This document shows positions 21,096 through 32,812 of a stretch of 64,000 nucleotides of DNA, piece after piece; the stretch's first letter is position 1; each line of letters opens with the position of its first letter. Both the position numbers and the translations under genes were made by a program. Origin of the DNA: Pisaster brevispinus (taxonomy: Eukaryota; Echinodermata; Asteroidea; Forcipulatida; Asteriidae); NCBI GenBank assembly GCA_023634235.1, contig JAMKCF010000001.1, positions 29,740,920-29,804,919 of the forward strand, read 5' to 3'. The notes under the pieces are model-generated. The model did no database searches and was not told where the DNA came from. It saw only the letters and a list, made by a program, of their open reading frames with translations.

Positions 21096-21352
21096 CCCCT
21101 TCCTACTGACCCGTTTCGACACCCTCTGCCAACCTTACGCAACCTCACCACCGTTCAACGCGCTCACATTATTTACATTGCACAATACAAATTTCCAGTG
21201 GCAGTGTGTGTGTGCAATCACGCAATGATTAAAACAAAAACAGAAATGACAAGTGAAGAGTAACCTGACTTATATCTACATACATTTTCAATGAGTGTCT
21301 GCAATTATCAATGCGCCAGACTATTTCAAAAGGGGAACCCCCGCTTTACTCG

Positions 21353-21476
21353 CCAATCACACGACATCACAACTCAGGGAAAAACCAGACCGTACGAAAT
21401 CGTGCCCTGATTTATTGTGGATGGAAACTCCAGAACATTTCATTGTGCGTTGACTATTGCAGATCGAGTACACGTG
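21353..21476 (+). promoter_or_regulatory. CCAAT box and E-box before the exon at 21496
   Basis: CCAAT occurs at 21353-21357, about 140 bases before the ATG, at usual NF-Y spacing. CACGTG occurs at 21471-21476. The segment 21300-21495 shows no repeat family seen elsewhere in the window. That is consistent with a real proximal promoter, but it is not proof. Confidence 0.4.
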
Positions 21477-21495
21477 GAAATGACTTGCTCACACC

Positions 21496-21597
21496 ATGTC
21501 TGCAAAGGACAATAAATCAAGCTGCAAGCGCAATCCCGTTCGTCGAAGTTTGAGGCTGCAGCCAGGAAAAACGGTGACACTGACAAACAAGAAAAAG
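21496..21597 (+). CDS. First coding exon of an unrecognised gene
   Basis: The ATG in a good context (cacaccATGtc) opens 34 codons that end exactly at a canonical donor, aaaaag|gtaagt, in phase 0. The peptide begins MSAKDNKSSCKRNPVRRSLR and continues LQPGKTVTLTNKKK. It is highly basic, with an RRSLRL motif, and suggests a nuclear protein. I do not recognise the family. Upstream lie a CCAAT box (21353-21357), an E-box CACGTG (21471-21476) and a C/EBP-like palindrome ATTGCACAAT near 21177. No downstream exon with matching phase could be identified. The gene may extend beyond the window, or its exons may be hidden among repeats. Confidence 0.55.
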
Positions 21598-21704
21598 GTA
21601 AGTCTGCGTCATTTGTTGTTGTACATGACCATGCATCCCAGACAATGTATCAATTAATTTTGCATCCCGCCCTCTGTCTATAATTTTAAACTCTATTTTC
21701 CCCC

Positions 21705-22330
21705 CGTAAAGTACAAGTTACAACCTGTCTACTCTTTATGATCGAACTCTTTACACGGGCTAGGCTTGAAACCTGATTTCTGATTTGTATGAATTTTTCT
21801 TAAGTTAAAATCAGGTCACACAAAATGTTTTATTTTTCTACATTGTAATCCCAATCGGTTCATTTTTTGCAACCTGCTCTTACTTACTACAAAAGGCTCC
21901 CCGGTGAGCCCTTATATTATAATTACTACGGTACAGTACAAGTTATAGTTTCTAGTTTTAAGTAACCGCCCTCTATTTTAACTATATTATATTCTAAACT
22001 CCATTTTGTTTTAAGTTATAACCAGTCTGCTCTTAATTTTATGATCGTACTCTCACTCCCTCAGGCCTTGAACTTTGCTCTTGAAGGGGCACGGCAATTT
22101 TTCCTCTGGTTTATGGGGCAATCTATGAGGAGAATGTAAATTTGTATCGGAATGTTGCATAGGGCACCACAGCAAAAGAAAAGGGCACAATTGATTTGAG
22201 TGCCTTGGGTTATCTTGAGGCCTGTACTCTTTACACAGGCTAGGGTTGAAAACTGAAACTTACGATTTGTTTCAGGATTTTTTCCTAAGAAAATCAGGTT
22301 AGACTTGTTTTTAAAAATGTAAATTGATTT
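21705..22330. repeat. Tandem duplication split by a hAT-like MITE
   Basis: Two diverged copies of a unit containing tactctttatgatcgaactc and tttacacgggctagg lie at about 21705-21835 and 21995-22310. The second is opened by a caggcct-ended MITE (22063-22228) flanked by gtactct on both sides. Confidence 0.6.
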
Positions 22331-22734
22331 GAATGTTTGTTTACTTTGTAGTTTATTCCTAAAGTTACTCCACCAATTATTACTGAAAAGTAATCCTAAT
22401 TAAAAGGGCCAGGTAAAGGTTTAATTAAATTCAATTAAAGGTAAGGGCTTCTCCTAGGATTATGAGGTTTGTTCCGCTATCGTCTCCACGAACCTCATAG
22501 TTCATCATGAACAAAGTCTTATTATACTCTTATATACTCAAAGTCTTATCCTATACTCGCTGCATCTACAGGTTTTTTTTTTAAAACCTGATCTCACCCA
22601 AATTAGGTTCTATTTGTTCTTTGCACAGGTGAGCTCAGGTTGGGTCCAGACAAAAAAATTCAAAAAGTGATTAACTCTCAACAACTTTCACAATCCTTAA
22701 TCAGCATCGCCTTTCGGAAACATGGTTCCACGCA

Positions 22735-23102
22735 CTGCTGTTTTCTGTACCTATTCCCAATCAGGCTTGACCCATCAAAAATACATTTTCTATACCTATT
22801 CGCACTCAGACTTGACCCATCAAAAATACATTTTCTATACCTATTCGCACTCAGACTTGACCCATCAAAAATACATTTTCTACTATTCGCACTCAGACTA
22901 GACCCATCAAAAATACATTTTCTATACCTATTCGCACTCAGACTTGACCCATCAAAAATACATTTTCTATACCTATTTGCACTCAGGCTTGACCCATCAA
23001 AAATACATTTTCTATACCTATTGGCACTCAGGCTTGACCCATCAAAAATACATTTTCTATACCTATTCGCACTCAGACTTGACCCATCAAAAATACATTT
23101 TG
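22735..23102 (+). repeat. 45-bp minisatellite, eight units
   Basis: The unit contains cattttctatacctattcgc and actcagacttgacccatcaa. Eight copies are present and one is shorter by exactly 3 bases. Because 45 is divisible by three, both strands stay open (plus-strand repeat peptide LYLFALRLDPSKIHF). There is no ATG in the plus frame and no splice context that fits, so I call it non-coding. Confidence 0.85.
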
Positions 23103-23254
23103 TACACGCCCTCCAAGCAGCTCCAACTAACACCCACTTTGATGTGTTGCTGTATGGAGACAGTTCAGGGACAATCGAGTTCTAATTAAAAGTACCCCCT
23201 CTGTTGACGATCACAGTGTAACATTAGCTTGACACAACCGTAAGACCGAGTATC

Positions 23255-23540
23255 ATGCACACTAGCCCGGGCATCAGACATCACTCTTCGAGGCTTGTGA
23301 ATAACGCCATGATGTCGGCCATTAGACATGTTAGAACCTGGCAGGATGTACCTGCAGCATTGCAAGATGTACCTTTGACCTCCGATTCCGTAAATTACTG
23401 TGTGTGTAGTATTACTATCCCTCTCTACATGGTCTAGTAGTTATTCGTCACTGCATACCCACTGAGATCATGGGTTTGTACGTACAAGGTACGGCCAGTG
23501 TCAGCTTTCTCCTTGCGGAGAAAGACAGGGGACCAGTGCA
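23255..23540 (+). mobile_element. Short repeat with hairpin, second copy at 48355
   Basis: ctagcccgggcatcagacat, cttcgaggcttgtgaataac and gatgtacctttgacct match the complement of 48355-48660. A 20-base hairpin (ctttctccttgcggagaaag) lies at 23505-23524. Confidence 0.65.
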
Positions 23541-24285
23541 TATGTAATACACCAGAGACAGCTGGTGTCTGAGTGGCTTGAGCAATCACTCAATACTCAT
23601 ATAAGATTGGACCAGATATACAGCAGTTTCTACTAAGTACACAATGTAAGAACTTGAGTCATCAGACCATGATATACAAAATGACTTCCTTTTTAGTTGA
23701 ACTTTAGGTTTCGGGAAGGTTTGGTTCCCCCCCCCCATCTCCAATCAGTCCATTCAATACAATACAAACAACTTGATTTTGGGCCCCCCCCCCCCACTTT
23801 AAAAAAAATATGTTTTTAATGTGCAAACAGAAGTTGTATATAGGCCTTATTGTATGTTTTTGTTTTTTAGAGAAGTTGCAGAATAAACAATAATAATAAT
23901 AAGTGGCATTGCCTGCACTCACCATATATATAGGGCAACTGGCACTAAGCTTTCTTGCAAATCTTGGCTCCAAGTCCAGATTATTGGTCGAGTTCTGTTC
24001 AGTTACCACCTCAACGACTGCGGGTGATGAAACCAACATGTAGAACAGTCAATTTACTCTTTCAGTGCAAAGTGTTGTTGAGTTTCTACGGTAAATGTTT
24101 AAAAAAAAATTTAGAGAAAAAAAGGCAGGGAAAAAAAAGTTGGGGACACAAACAGGGATGTATGCTAGGAACTATTATTTTCGCATGACCATTATTTGGA
24201 CTTTCACATTCCCACACACTGTTTTCATAAATTAGGCAGTCTCATTCTTTCTTGAGTTCAGGGAATATTCTTACGCTACAAAATA
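23541..24285. other. Unassigned region with two poly(C) tracts
   Basis: C-runs lie near 23729 and 23786. No coding exon or recognised repeat is seen. Confidence 0.4.
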
Positions 24286-24289
24286 AAGA

Positions 24290-24810
24290 AATTTGATTTA
24301 CCAGAGCTGGATTTGAACCTGCGACCTCCGGATTAACATGCCGGCACTCAACCAACTGATGAGCTATCTAGCCCTAATTTTGGCAGTCTCCTTATTTTGT
24401 CAATATTGTTGTTTTGGGGGGTGCCAGTCAGAAGCCATTCAACCTGTGACTGCCGTTTAGCCATGGTATACATGTATAACACTGCTAACTTGCATGAGAT
24501 TATCGACATGTATGTTTAACAAAAATATCACAAACAAAATCTATAAAAATCTATAAAAATGAGGTCATGGATCTGAACCTGCGACCTCCGAATTAACATG
24601 CCAGCACTCAACCATCTGATGAGCTATCTAGCCCTAATTTTGGCAGTCTCCTTATTTTGTCGATATCGTTGTTTGGGTCAGAAGACATTCAACCTGTGAC
24701 TGCCGTATAGCCATGGTACATAACACTGCTAACTTGCATGAGATTATCGACACATGTGTATGAACAAAAATATCACAAACAAAATCTATGAGGTTATTGT
24801 CAAAAGACGA
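24290..24810 (-). repeat. 260-bp tandem duplication carrying SINE family B
   Basis: gagctatctagccctaattt occurs at 24361 and again at 24621, with matching flanks. Each unit holds a minus-strand family-B tRNA-like segment (cctgcgacctccg strand) and its leader. The two copies are nearly identical, so the duplication is recent. Confidence 0.85.
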
Positions 24811-25285
24811 AAAGAAAACAAATTGAAAATTCTTGACAATAATAAGCAAAAGGCATTTTTGGCGATAGGGCTAAAAAGCCCCTCAGAACTGTGCGTTCAC
24901 ATGTCAATAAAGTGTTTAGTTGCGCGTAATGTAACTCTACACAAGGTAGCATGTAGATCCGTGCACTGCAAGATCGTGTTGGTTTTTAAAATTGCACACA
25001 CACATGTACACAATGTAACTCTACCCAACATAAAAATGTGTGCAGTTTTAGATTAAAATCCAGTCATTTTGGGGAGTTTTGTTTAAAATTCACAATTGAT
25101 CATATGTTTACCTTCAATGCCAAAGTTTCAAATTCTGAGTGTTTTCAGCTGTGCATGAATGTAAAGCTACATTTTAAAAAAATGTGGAATTGTTATACTG
25201 TGCTTGGATAGGTTTTGATTAAAAATCAGGCTACAGTGCATCTTTATTTTGTTCCCCTTTCTGGTTTAGGTAAATATTTGTGTGT
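24811..25285. other. Unassigned AT-rich segment
   Basis: Two diverged copies of gtaatgtaactctacacaag-like sequence occur near 24926 and 25010. Nothing else is recognised. Confidence 0.35.
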
Positions 25286-25289
25286 TTAC

Positions 25290-25690
25290 CTTTTAAGGCA
25301 GGATGTACCTTTGGTGATTACTGTACAAGTTAATGACCATAAAAACTTACTTCGTAAACAGCACTGGAGAGCTGTTGATATTATAAAAACTTGTTAGAAA
25401 TGACTCCCTTTTTAAGCAATGTAGTTGTAGAGAAAGAGGTAATTTTTTTCACCCAAAGATTTGAATCTGAGACAGGCATCTCTGAAAGTGCACAATGCAA
25501 TGCAACAACCTGTGTTTTTCTTATATTATTTTCTTGCAACTTCGATTCCACCGATTGAGCCCAAATTTTCAAAACATTTCAGCTGAAAAAGAGTGTCTGC
25601 TTGTTTATAAAACAGCAAAAAAAAAACTGCAATTAGTATTTTCATTAAAAACATTGAATCCTTCAATGTTTAATTGCGTGGTGACAGTGG
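25290..25690 (+). mobile_element. Diverged relative of the TTAA MITE
   Basis: It starts with ttttaaggcaggatgtacct and has cataaaaacttacttcgtaa followed by a stretch resembling the fixed order of the family. The right end is not clear. Confidence 0.45.
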
Positions 25691-25764
25691 GTGTAATAAA
25701 CCACATCTCTGGCCGCAGCATTCACAATCGGACACCACGGAAATTTGAATCTCCAAAAAGTTGG

Positions 25765-25905
25765 GGTTGAACAAGAGTGGGATTCGAACCAACAACCTCC
25801 GGATGAACGTGCCGGTGCTCTTACCAACTGAGCTCTCTAGCCCTCTGTTGGTGGTCTACCTAGATGATGTTATCTGCCAGTCAGGTGGTGTATTGCCTAA
25901 TACAA
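25765..25905 (-). mobile_element. tRNA-derived SINE family B
   Basis: On the minus strand it reads gggctagagagctcagttgg (A-box) and the B-box GGTTCGAATCCCAC. The tail continues into gttcaacccc. Confidence 0.8.
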
Positions 25906-26206
25906 ATTTGTGACATATTTTTATTGATTGATTTTTAATCAACGGGGCACTTCATATGAAATAATTTTGCAGGATGCTTACTACCAAATTACCATCTTAA
26001 TAAGTAGGTTTTCCAGTAAAATTTACACTTTTTTGGGGGTGGGGTTGTTACTGGCCTGGAATAACATGGAAGCCACGGACGCCAGGGCCTTCGTTGCTCC
26101 TGGTCTTGGCCTTGGTGGCCCTTCAAGTGTTTCCCATATAGACTTCCAGTGGAAGTGCCCTTTGCAAAATGAAAATGGCCTTGCCCTCTCAAAGATGAAA
26201 TTCCAG

Positions 26207-26358
26207 GGTTCGATTTCACAAAGCACTAAGATTCATCTTAAAAAGATGAGTTGTCAGTATTGCCATAGTGATCTCTATTGTGACATCACACTTCGCTTTA
26301 GCAATTAAGAGTGATTCGCAGTTTAAGATCAATCTTGGCTCTTTGTGAAATCGAGCCC
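26207..26358. mobile_element. MITE of the gatttcac-TIR family
   Basis: gggttcgatttcacaaagca and ctttgtgaaatcgagcccc are inverted ends. The interior tattgccatagtgatctcta matches 14068-14213. Confidence 0.8.
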
Positions 26359-26359
26359 C

Positions 26360-27105
26360 GCCCCGTCATGACCAAAGTATGACCCTACTTTTCAGGCCAG
26401 AATTTTTTTTTTAATGAGTGTTTGGAATTGCGCATAAAGCTACAGGGGCTTAATACCCTCTCTCTGTACACACTTTATACTTGGATTTATTCAGTGAGGT
26501 ATCAAGTGGCGCCGGGCTGTCACAAGACATATCATCCTTGCTCGTCCCAAGTGCCTCTTGATGCCACCTTTGAAATCTCACACTCCGACGAGGGGGGGTA
26601 AAGAAAAAGAAAGACGGTTGGAAGACGAATTGAGTAAATAATGAGCCGAGCCCAGACACCTGTCAAACAGGGTTGCATCATTGTGCACAAATTATCGAGG
26701 GCTTGAACTTTTGCGGAAACGAATCCTACCCGTCTAGTGGTCGTTTCCTAGTGTTTGCCGAGGGCTTTGAATAACTGGTCCCCTTGTTGTGTAGTGTTTA
26801 CATTTAACTCAACACAAGTGAGAATACCAATCTAATCAGATGTTGTTTGCCGCGGTCAGCTGATTTTCTCACTTTTGTATAATGTCAGTAAGAAGCATTG
26901 GATGTACACAGAGCATGTACGTACACTCATTTTGCGGTCTTGTTAGATTTTAAAGGTAGGGTCATAGATTGGTTTTTGTCAACCTAATTTATAGGCAAAT
27001 ATGACAGATACAATAAATGACATGCACGTGAAAGTTTCAGCTGAACACAGTGTCTACTTGCTGAGAAAACAGTAAAAAAAAACTGTCATGGTCATTTCAC
27101 ATGAA
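26360..27105. other. Low-repeat segment between MITE and LINE
   Basis: No exon is recognised. The part 26690-26950 lacks family repeats and holds acaagtgagaatac and tttctcactttt (Su(H)-like, not perfect). The part 26955-27105 begins aaaggtagggtcatagattg and may be an old MITE. Confidence 0.35.
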
Positions 27106-27439
27106 CGTTGAATCCATACTACGTGGTGACAGCGGGTACTGACCATGGCATCTCTGGCATCCCCGCATCTCTCATCACTGTTAAGGGGAGAAAGAATGCT
27201 ATGTCGCTCAGAAGGCAATTTGAAAATAATTGTGCGAAAAGAATCGGCAGTAAGCGGACTATAGTTTCATGTACCAGGGGATTTTCATGAAAAGTCTCTG
27301 TTTTAAAAACTCATTTGTTTGAAGCTGCTTATTTGTAATCTGTTTATTTATAATTGTATCTTTCACTCATTGTATATTTTATTGTTCTCTTTATGCGCTT
27401 AGAGGCTTTTGCATTAGGCGCTTTACAAATGTCTTTTAG

Positions 27440-27480
<41 letters not shown>
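27106..27480 (+). pseudogene. LINE 3' fragment with ATT tail
   Basis: Near 27300 it has ttaaaaactcatttgtttga, matching the kTHLFE coding end of the LINE at 27730. Then cttagaggcttttgcattag and an ATT microsatellite (27436-27478) follow. Coding frame is lost. Confidence 0.55.
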
Positions 27481-27689
27481 AACCAGCCAGCCAGACAACT
27501 TGGGACAGAAATTTGACTGATCTTTTGAAGTTTTAACTGGCGTTTGGCCAGCGGGCTACTGATAAAGGAGAAAACTGCAATGCTCATAAGTCTTCGAAAA
27601 AAAGTTGTGCATTGAGAATCATGAGCTAGCGGACTAGCTTCATGTGCTTGCATGGGAGTTTTCATGTAATCGAAGAGCCAACCATTTTA

Positions 27690-28340
27690 GAACAGAAATT
27701 TGACTAGTCTTTTGAAATTTTACCGGGCAGTTGGCCAATGGATCACTAAATTCTATGGTCAAAGAGTCTTCCACCTCATTGCACCTTCGTTATGGAACGA
27801 CTTACCTCTTCATGGGGTGTCGTGGCCGAGCGGATAAGAGCATCGGACTCAAAGTCTGGTGGTTAAGTCATCGGGATGTGGGTTCGAATCCCGGTCACGA
27901 CACTTGTGTCCTTGAGCAAGACACTTAACCATAATTGCTTCTCTCCACCCAGGGGTAAAAATGGGTACCTGTGAGGGCAGAGATGGTTTATGTGAATGAT
28001 TAGCTTGGCGCGCGGTAAACTCGCAGCACCGGCTGTATACTCCCCAGGGAGCTGAGATGGTTTAAGGAATGAAATATATGGCCCAGTGACCAGGGGTAAT
28101 AATATCAGAAGCGCTTTGATACGGCATTCGGGCTGTGATAAAAGCGCTATATAAGAATCGATTATTTATTTATTTCATATTCGCCAAGCTGACTCTCTTC
28201 AGATTTTCAAGGGACTTTTAAAGACTCATTTGTTTGAATCTTTATTTTTGTAACAGTTGCTTTATATTTCATTTCATTGTTTTATGTTATGTGTTGCACA
28301 TAGAGGCTCCTGCATTATGTGCTATTATCATTGTCTCGTG
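27690..28340 (+). pseudogene. LINE reverse transcriptase C-terminus split by a SINE
   Basis: The stretch before 27813 encodes VFHLIAPSLWNDLPL and resumes after 28175 as IRQADSLQIFKGLLKTHLFE, then a 3' tail. Removing the family-A SINE (27814-28175) rejoins the frame, so the LINE copy was intact here when hit. A relative lies on the minus strand at 37400-37615. Confidence 0.75.
27814..28175 (+). mobile_element. tRNA-derived SINE family A, second subfamily
   Basis: ggggtgtcgtggccgagcgg, B-box GGTTCGAATCCCGG, acacttgtgtccttgagcaa, then a body with atgggtacctgtgagggcag, a cgctatataagaatcg motif and a TTTA tail. A TTCAT duplication flanks it. The same subfamily occurs on the minus strand at 63374-63723. 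Confidence 0.9.
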
Positions 28341-28594
28341 TAACATGTTAAGGGGAGATCACACTACGATGCTCAGAACTCTTTTTAAAAATTGTGTTTT
28401 AAGAATTAAGAGTAGATTCATGTGTCAGGGGATTTTCATGTAAGCAAAGTGCTAACCAGCCAGGCCACTTGGGACTGAAATTTGTCTTGTCACTTTCATT
28501 AAATTTCAAATATTAATTCTGGTTGTGAAGCCAAGGACTCTTAGAAAGGTAAAGTTAATCACTATACTAGCCAAGCACCCAATGGGGAGAACAC

Positions 28595-28945
28595 AAATAA
28601 ATAATAATAATAATAATAAACAATGCTTATATAGCGACATTATCATAGCGCTTTACAATATGAAATCCTTACAAAAAATATACACAGAAATTGTGAAAAT
28701 AAACAAAAATAAAGCAATCATAAATAAACATCATTTACGAAACAGGTGTGTCTTCAACTTGCTTTTGAAAGTTGTGACGTTATTGCAAGACCGTATGGTT
28801 GGTGGCAAATCATTCCATAAATTGGGGCCAGAAACGCTAAAAGACCCACTACCAACTAGTCTATGAGTTATAGGCGTGACCAGCTGAGTTGTATCTTTAG
28901 CTGATCGAAGGCCTTCCCTACCAGGTATGTGGACAGAAAGACAGT
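28595..28945 (+). repeat. Widespread-type repeat with agcgctttacaa head
   Basis: An (ATA)n stretch, then gcttatatagcgacattatc, gtgtcttcaacttgcttttg and ccataaattggggccagaaa. Related pieces lie at 29590-29820 and 38175-38430. No intact ORF is present. Confidence 0.5.
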
Positions 28946-29590
28946 CAGTGAGATATGTTGGAGTGTGAACATAAAATTCTATTTCGTTCGGTTGAACTGG
29001 GTGAATTAGAACGAAATGTAGTTCTCAATTATGGTAGCTATCACTCCGCCGTTAGCGGAGGGATACCGAAGCAGGTGAGAAGGGAGTATATAAGGCTGGT
29101 TCAAGCTGGCAGGAGCCATCTGCACACCGACGGGCTAAACTAGTATTTAAATACTATTATATACTGATGATGACGGCTGTATAAGACAAACAATATTTAA
29201 AAGTTTGTCGTACACGTGTACAGCCATATAAACGCTTATTCTCGGGGTTTTCCAGAGTATTTTCTCGCAAGAGTTTTTATCTCTAACTTTTCACTCTGCA
29301 GACGGAAGGAACTAGCCTATAAGAGAGTTCCGACTAGATAGGATATTAGATATTATGAATAACAATTGTACATTAATGTTTATCTTATCATAAACAAGAA
29401 GGGCATCAGAGGGGGGGGGGGGGGTAATAAGACAAAAAGCACTTGTTGAAATGGTTAAGACCCCTTAAACTGGATGTATTTACTAAGTAAGTAGTTTGTT
29501 ACACTTGTAAATACTAAGTTATTCAAGAAGAAAAAGAAAAAAGAAAAGAAGAAATAAAAGGTCAGCGACTGCAACGCCTGTAGGTGGCCA
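28946..29590. other. Unassigned segment with a G13 tract
   Basis: A run of G lies near 29410. An adenine-rich stretch (agaaaaagaaaaaagaaaag) lies near 29528. No gene signal is seen. Confidence 0.4.
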
Positions 29591-29814
29591 ACCCAATATT
29601 GTTAAATTGGTGTGATGAGTATGTTAATGAGAAGCAGTGTTTTGAAAGCTATTCTTTTATCAACCGGAAGCCAGTGGAGTGTTTTAAGCAGTGGTGCAGA
29701 TGAATGATATGTTTTGCAACCTGGAAAATTATGCGAGCAGACCTTTTTTGCAAACGTTGTAAACGTGTGATGTTGCTCAATCTGCATCCAGATAGAAGAG
29801 AGTTGGCATAGAAG

Positions 29815-29965
29815 GAAGTTTCAGTTTAGGTGTGGGAGGAAAACCCCAAGAGAACTATTTCAGGAAAAACCCATGCAATCAGGTAGGGACTGAAAAACCC
29901 AATCTGCATAGTGCCCCCAATGGGATTTGAACCGGGGTCCCAGAGGTCGAAGCCAACCTGACCCG
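29815..29965 (-). mobile_element. tRNA-derived SINE family C, 5' part
   Basis: On the minus strand it reads gaccccggttcaaatcccat (B-box) and attgggtttttcagtcccta. The remainder is missing. Confidence 0.7.
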
Positions 29966-30289
29966 ACCGTCCTTTGAAGTTTGACACTTGACCAGCTGAC
30001 CTCTGAAAGAAGGCTTCACAAAAGTTGTTCATTTAGAATCGGGAGTTAGCGCTCCTGTCAATTAAATAGCTCCGTGGGATCGTTTCAAGTTGGATGACCT
30101 CTTGGGTAGAGTACTTGATAGGGGCAGGTGGTCTTTCCTTGCGACATTTATATGCGCAATCATTCTCCGCACCTAGGGAGATGGTTGCCTTTGCATCTTG
30201 CCTTTACTGAGGTGTGCCTCTGGGCTGCTCGGAATTTGTTTTTCCAAAATTGTTAAGCATTTTTTTTTTAGATATCAAGTAATAAACCA

Positions 30290-30432
30290 CAAGGGAAACT
30301 GACTGGGTAATTTATTTATTTATGTTTTTTTTTATTAATTTGGGTTTGAACAAAGAAAAATTGACTGGAGCGGGACTTGAACCAACGACCTCCGGATTAA
30401 CGTACCGGCACTCTACCAACTAGAGCTAAACT
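30290..30432 (-). mobile_element. tRNA-derived SINE family B
   Basis: The minus strand carries the tRNA-like segment with B-box GGTTCAAGTCCCGC and the tail ttttctttgttcaaaccc. Confidence 0.75.
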
Positions 30433-30492
30433 GGAAAGGTGGGGACTAGATTCAGCATGTCTCCTTTGTTTTAATTTTGATGGGTTTTTTTT

Positions 30493-30858
30493 TTAATGGG
30501 AAGGTATACACTTGGTAATCACTCAATAAATGAAATGGCATTAAAAACTTACTTGGTTAGAACTACAGCAGCTTTCAATACTATAAAGCATTTTTAGAAA
30601 AACTCAAGTTCAAAATAACGTGGGTTATGGAAAAAGATGCCAGTTTCTATCCCCCAAAATTTTAATCTGAAAAAACATTTCAGTCGGAAATGTTTCTCAG
30701 ATTGTGTATTCCTATTAGGGATTATTCTTCCTGCGTGGACATATTCGCTTCGGATTTTTGGCAATATCTCAAAAACGGGACGACCTTTTGAAATGAAACT
30801 TTCATAGGATTAAAACAACTGAACGGTTCCAAAAACTAAAGGAATACTATTGCCTTAA
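30493..30858 (+). mobile_element. TTAA-flanked palindromic MITE, complete
   Basis: TTAA at 30493-30496 and 30855-30858 bounds the copy. The body order is identical to 20546-20948 (aaaaacttacttggttagaa, cagcagctttcaatac, gaacggttccaaaaactaaa). Confidence 0.85.
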
Positions 30859-31330
30859 TGGGGGCAGGATTCAGCATCTTTCTTTTCTTTTTTTTTCAAT
30901 TTGTCGTGTTTGTGAGTTACAGTTTAATTTTTAAATCAAGATTTCACATTTTTGAGTAGTATTATTATCATAATATATTTTTGTATTATTATTAATGTTT
31001 TGTTAATAAAGAAAAATGACTATAAGCAGGATTTGTCATACTCTGGGAAACATTTCATGCCAAAGTAGTTTTATTTTAAAGATGAGATCAGATGCTGATT
31101 ACAAACAAATTAATTAATGATGAAGTACACAGGACAATGTATGTGTTTCGCAAATTAGAGTCTGCAAAGAAAGTATGAGTTATTTATTTTATTATTCATT
31201 TCAACTTTGGTATTCTCGTTGACCTATTCTATTGTTATTCAAAGGGGCTGTGGTGTAAAAGCGTGCAGTAAAGTTTGAACAGTACACAAAATACCACAAG
31301 TAAATTAAGTCATACATGAAGAAAAATATA
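30859..31330. other. AT-rich unassigned segment
   Basis: No feature is recognised beyond short A/T runs and an ATT cluster near 30960. Confidence 0.35.
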
Positions 31331-31600
31331 GATGAAAAGCCCAAGGAATTATTATTTTTTGCACTTACATTTTTTCTTATATTTTTAGAATTAACAACAT
31401 TGTTTAACAATTTTAGTTTCTTGAAACAACACCCACCCCAAGTTTCATTAAAATAAAAAAAAAATAAAAAGCCCAAAGCCTAAGGAATCATTATTTTTTG
31501 CACTGACATTTTTTTCTTATATTTTCAGAATTAACAATATTGTTTAACAATTTTAGTTTTTTTGAAACGACACCCACCCCAAGTTTCATTAAAAAAAATT
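31330..31600 (+). repeat. 139-bp tandem duplication
   Basis: ttattttttgcact recurs after 139 bases (31352 and 31491), with caattttagtttcttgaaac-type sequence in both copies. Confidence 0.85.
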
Positions 31601-32002
31601 AAATAATTATTGACTGATTGTTCAATACGTACGCACAAGTGATGCACGCTGTGTCATAATTTTAAAAAACTTTTTATGCAAATTAAAGAATCTTCCACAA
31701 CAATTTACACAGTCTCCCTGACAGGGCGGCATGATATAATGATGTAAAACACACTTATTAAATATTTACAACTAAACAGAAAGTGAATACCGACATTCTG
31801 ACAAAAAAAACCTTTGCCGATAGTAACCCGACCATGCAGTTTCAGTGTAGTTTACACTTTACACTCGCCTACATGTATTGTCTGGGCCATTGTCAGGATT
31901 CAGTTTCTGTTTAGCTGCAAATATTTATGCTCGATGTTCTACATCGTTATGCCCTGTCTGGGAAATTGTGCACATCGTTATGAAGACACTTAATTCGCAT
32001 TG

Positions 32003-32290
32003 GGGCGGTTAGGTTGGCGTAGTGGTATCTTGCCTTGCCTTCCACCTCTGGAGCCCCCGGTTCAAATCCTGGCGGGATCCCGGCGGGGGTACTATGTGGA
32101 TTGGGTTTTCAGTCCCTGCCTGGTTGCGTGGGTTTTCCCTGGAATAACTCTCAGGGGTTTTCCTCTCACTTCTTAAACTGAAACTTTCCTCATTTTCTTC
32201 TCTCCATTCGGGTTCTTGGCAAAGTAAAGCTATTAAGTTTGCTTTTCTGAGAGTCCTTGACTTCACAACCGGAATTAATAAATGAAATAA
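32003..32290 (+). mobile_element. tRNA-derived SINE family C, full length
   Basis: ggttaggttggcgtagtggt (A-box region), B-box GGTTCAAATCCTGG, attgggttttcagtccctgc, the body and an (ata)n tail. This is the clearest copy of the family. Confidence 0.85.
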
Positions 32291-32528
32291 AATAATATAT
32301 AAACAAAAAGTACAAAAGACAGTTTCCCATGTCTTTGTGTACACAAATCTTGAGCTGCCAGTATTTTTGCAGAACATTGCAAACTTATTACAAACTTGCA
32401 GTTGATGGATATGAATAAATGATACTTTAAAATGCCGTTAGGTGAACTTTTCCTGTCTTTTTTTCTGGTCACTAGCCTGACATCTTCAGAGTAAGAATTG
32501 TAAGAATTGTCTGAACCCGTCTCTAGCT

Positions 32529-32720
32529 CATCGGGCTAGCTCAGTGGTCTAGTGGTAAGACATCTGCTTTATCAATGCAAAGGTTATGGGTTCGAATCCT
32601 ACCCGAGTGATTGCCTGTGGATTTTTTCACAGTGTAAGAATAAGTTTTTTTAAATCCTCTGTCCCTGCAGTGGCAGGGCAGAGTGCTTCAATTGCGCGTG
32701 CAGATTGAACAAAATAATGC
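32529..32720 (+). mobile_element. tRNA-derived SINE family D
   Basis: gggctagctcagtggtctag, tggtaagacatctgctttat and B-box GGTTCGAATCCTAC are tRNA-like. The acceptor-stem halves do not pair, and a shared tail (attttttcacagtgtaagaa) follows. Minus-strand relative at 33600-33705. Confidence 0.7.
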
Positions 32721-32812
32721 CTGAAATGAAGCAAGTAATTTAGATGAATGCTCTACAAGCTTGGGAGTTTAACTAGCTTTCACTGGCATGCATTTTTGTA
32801 GTTGAAACCAAA

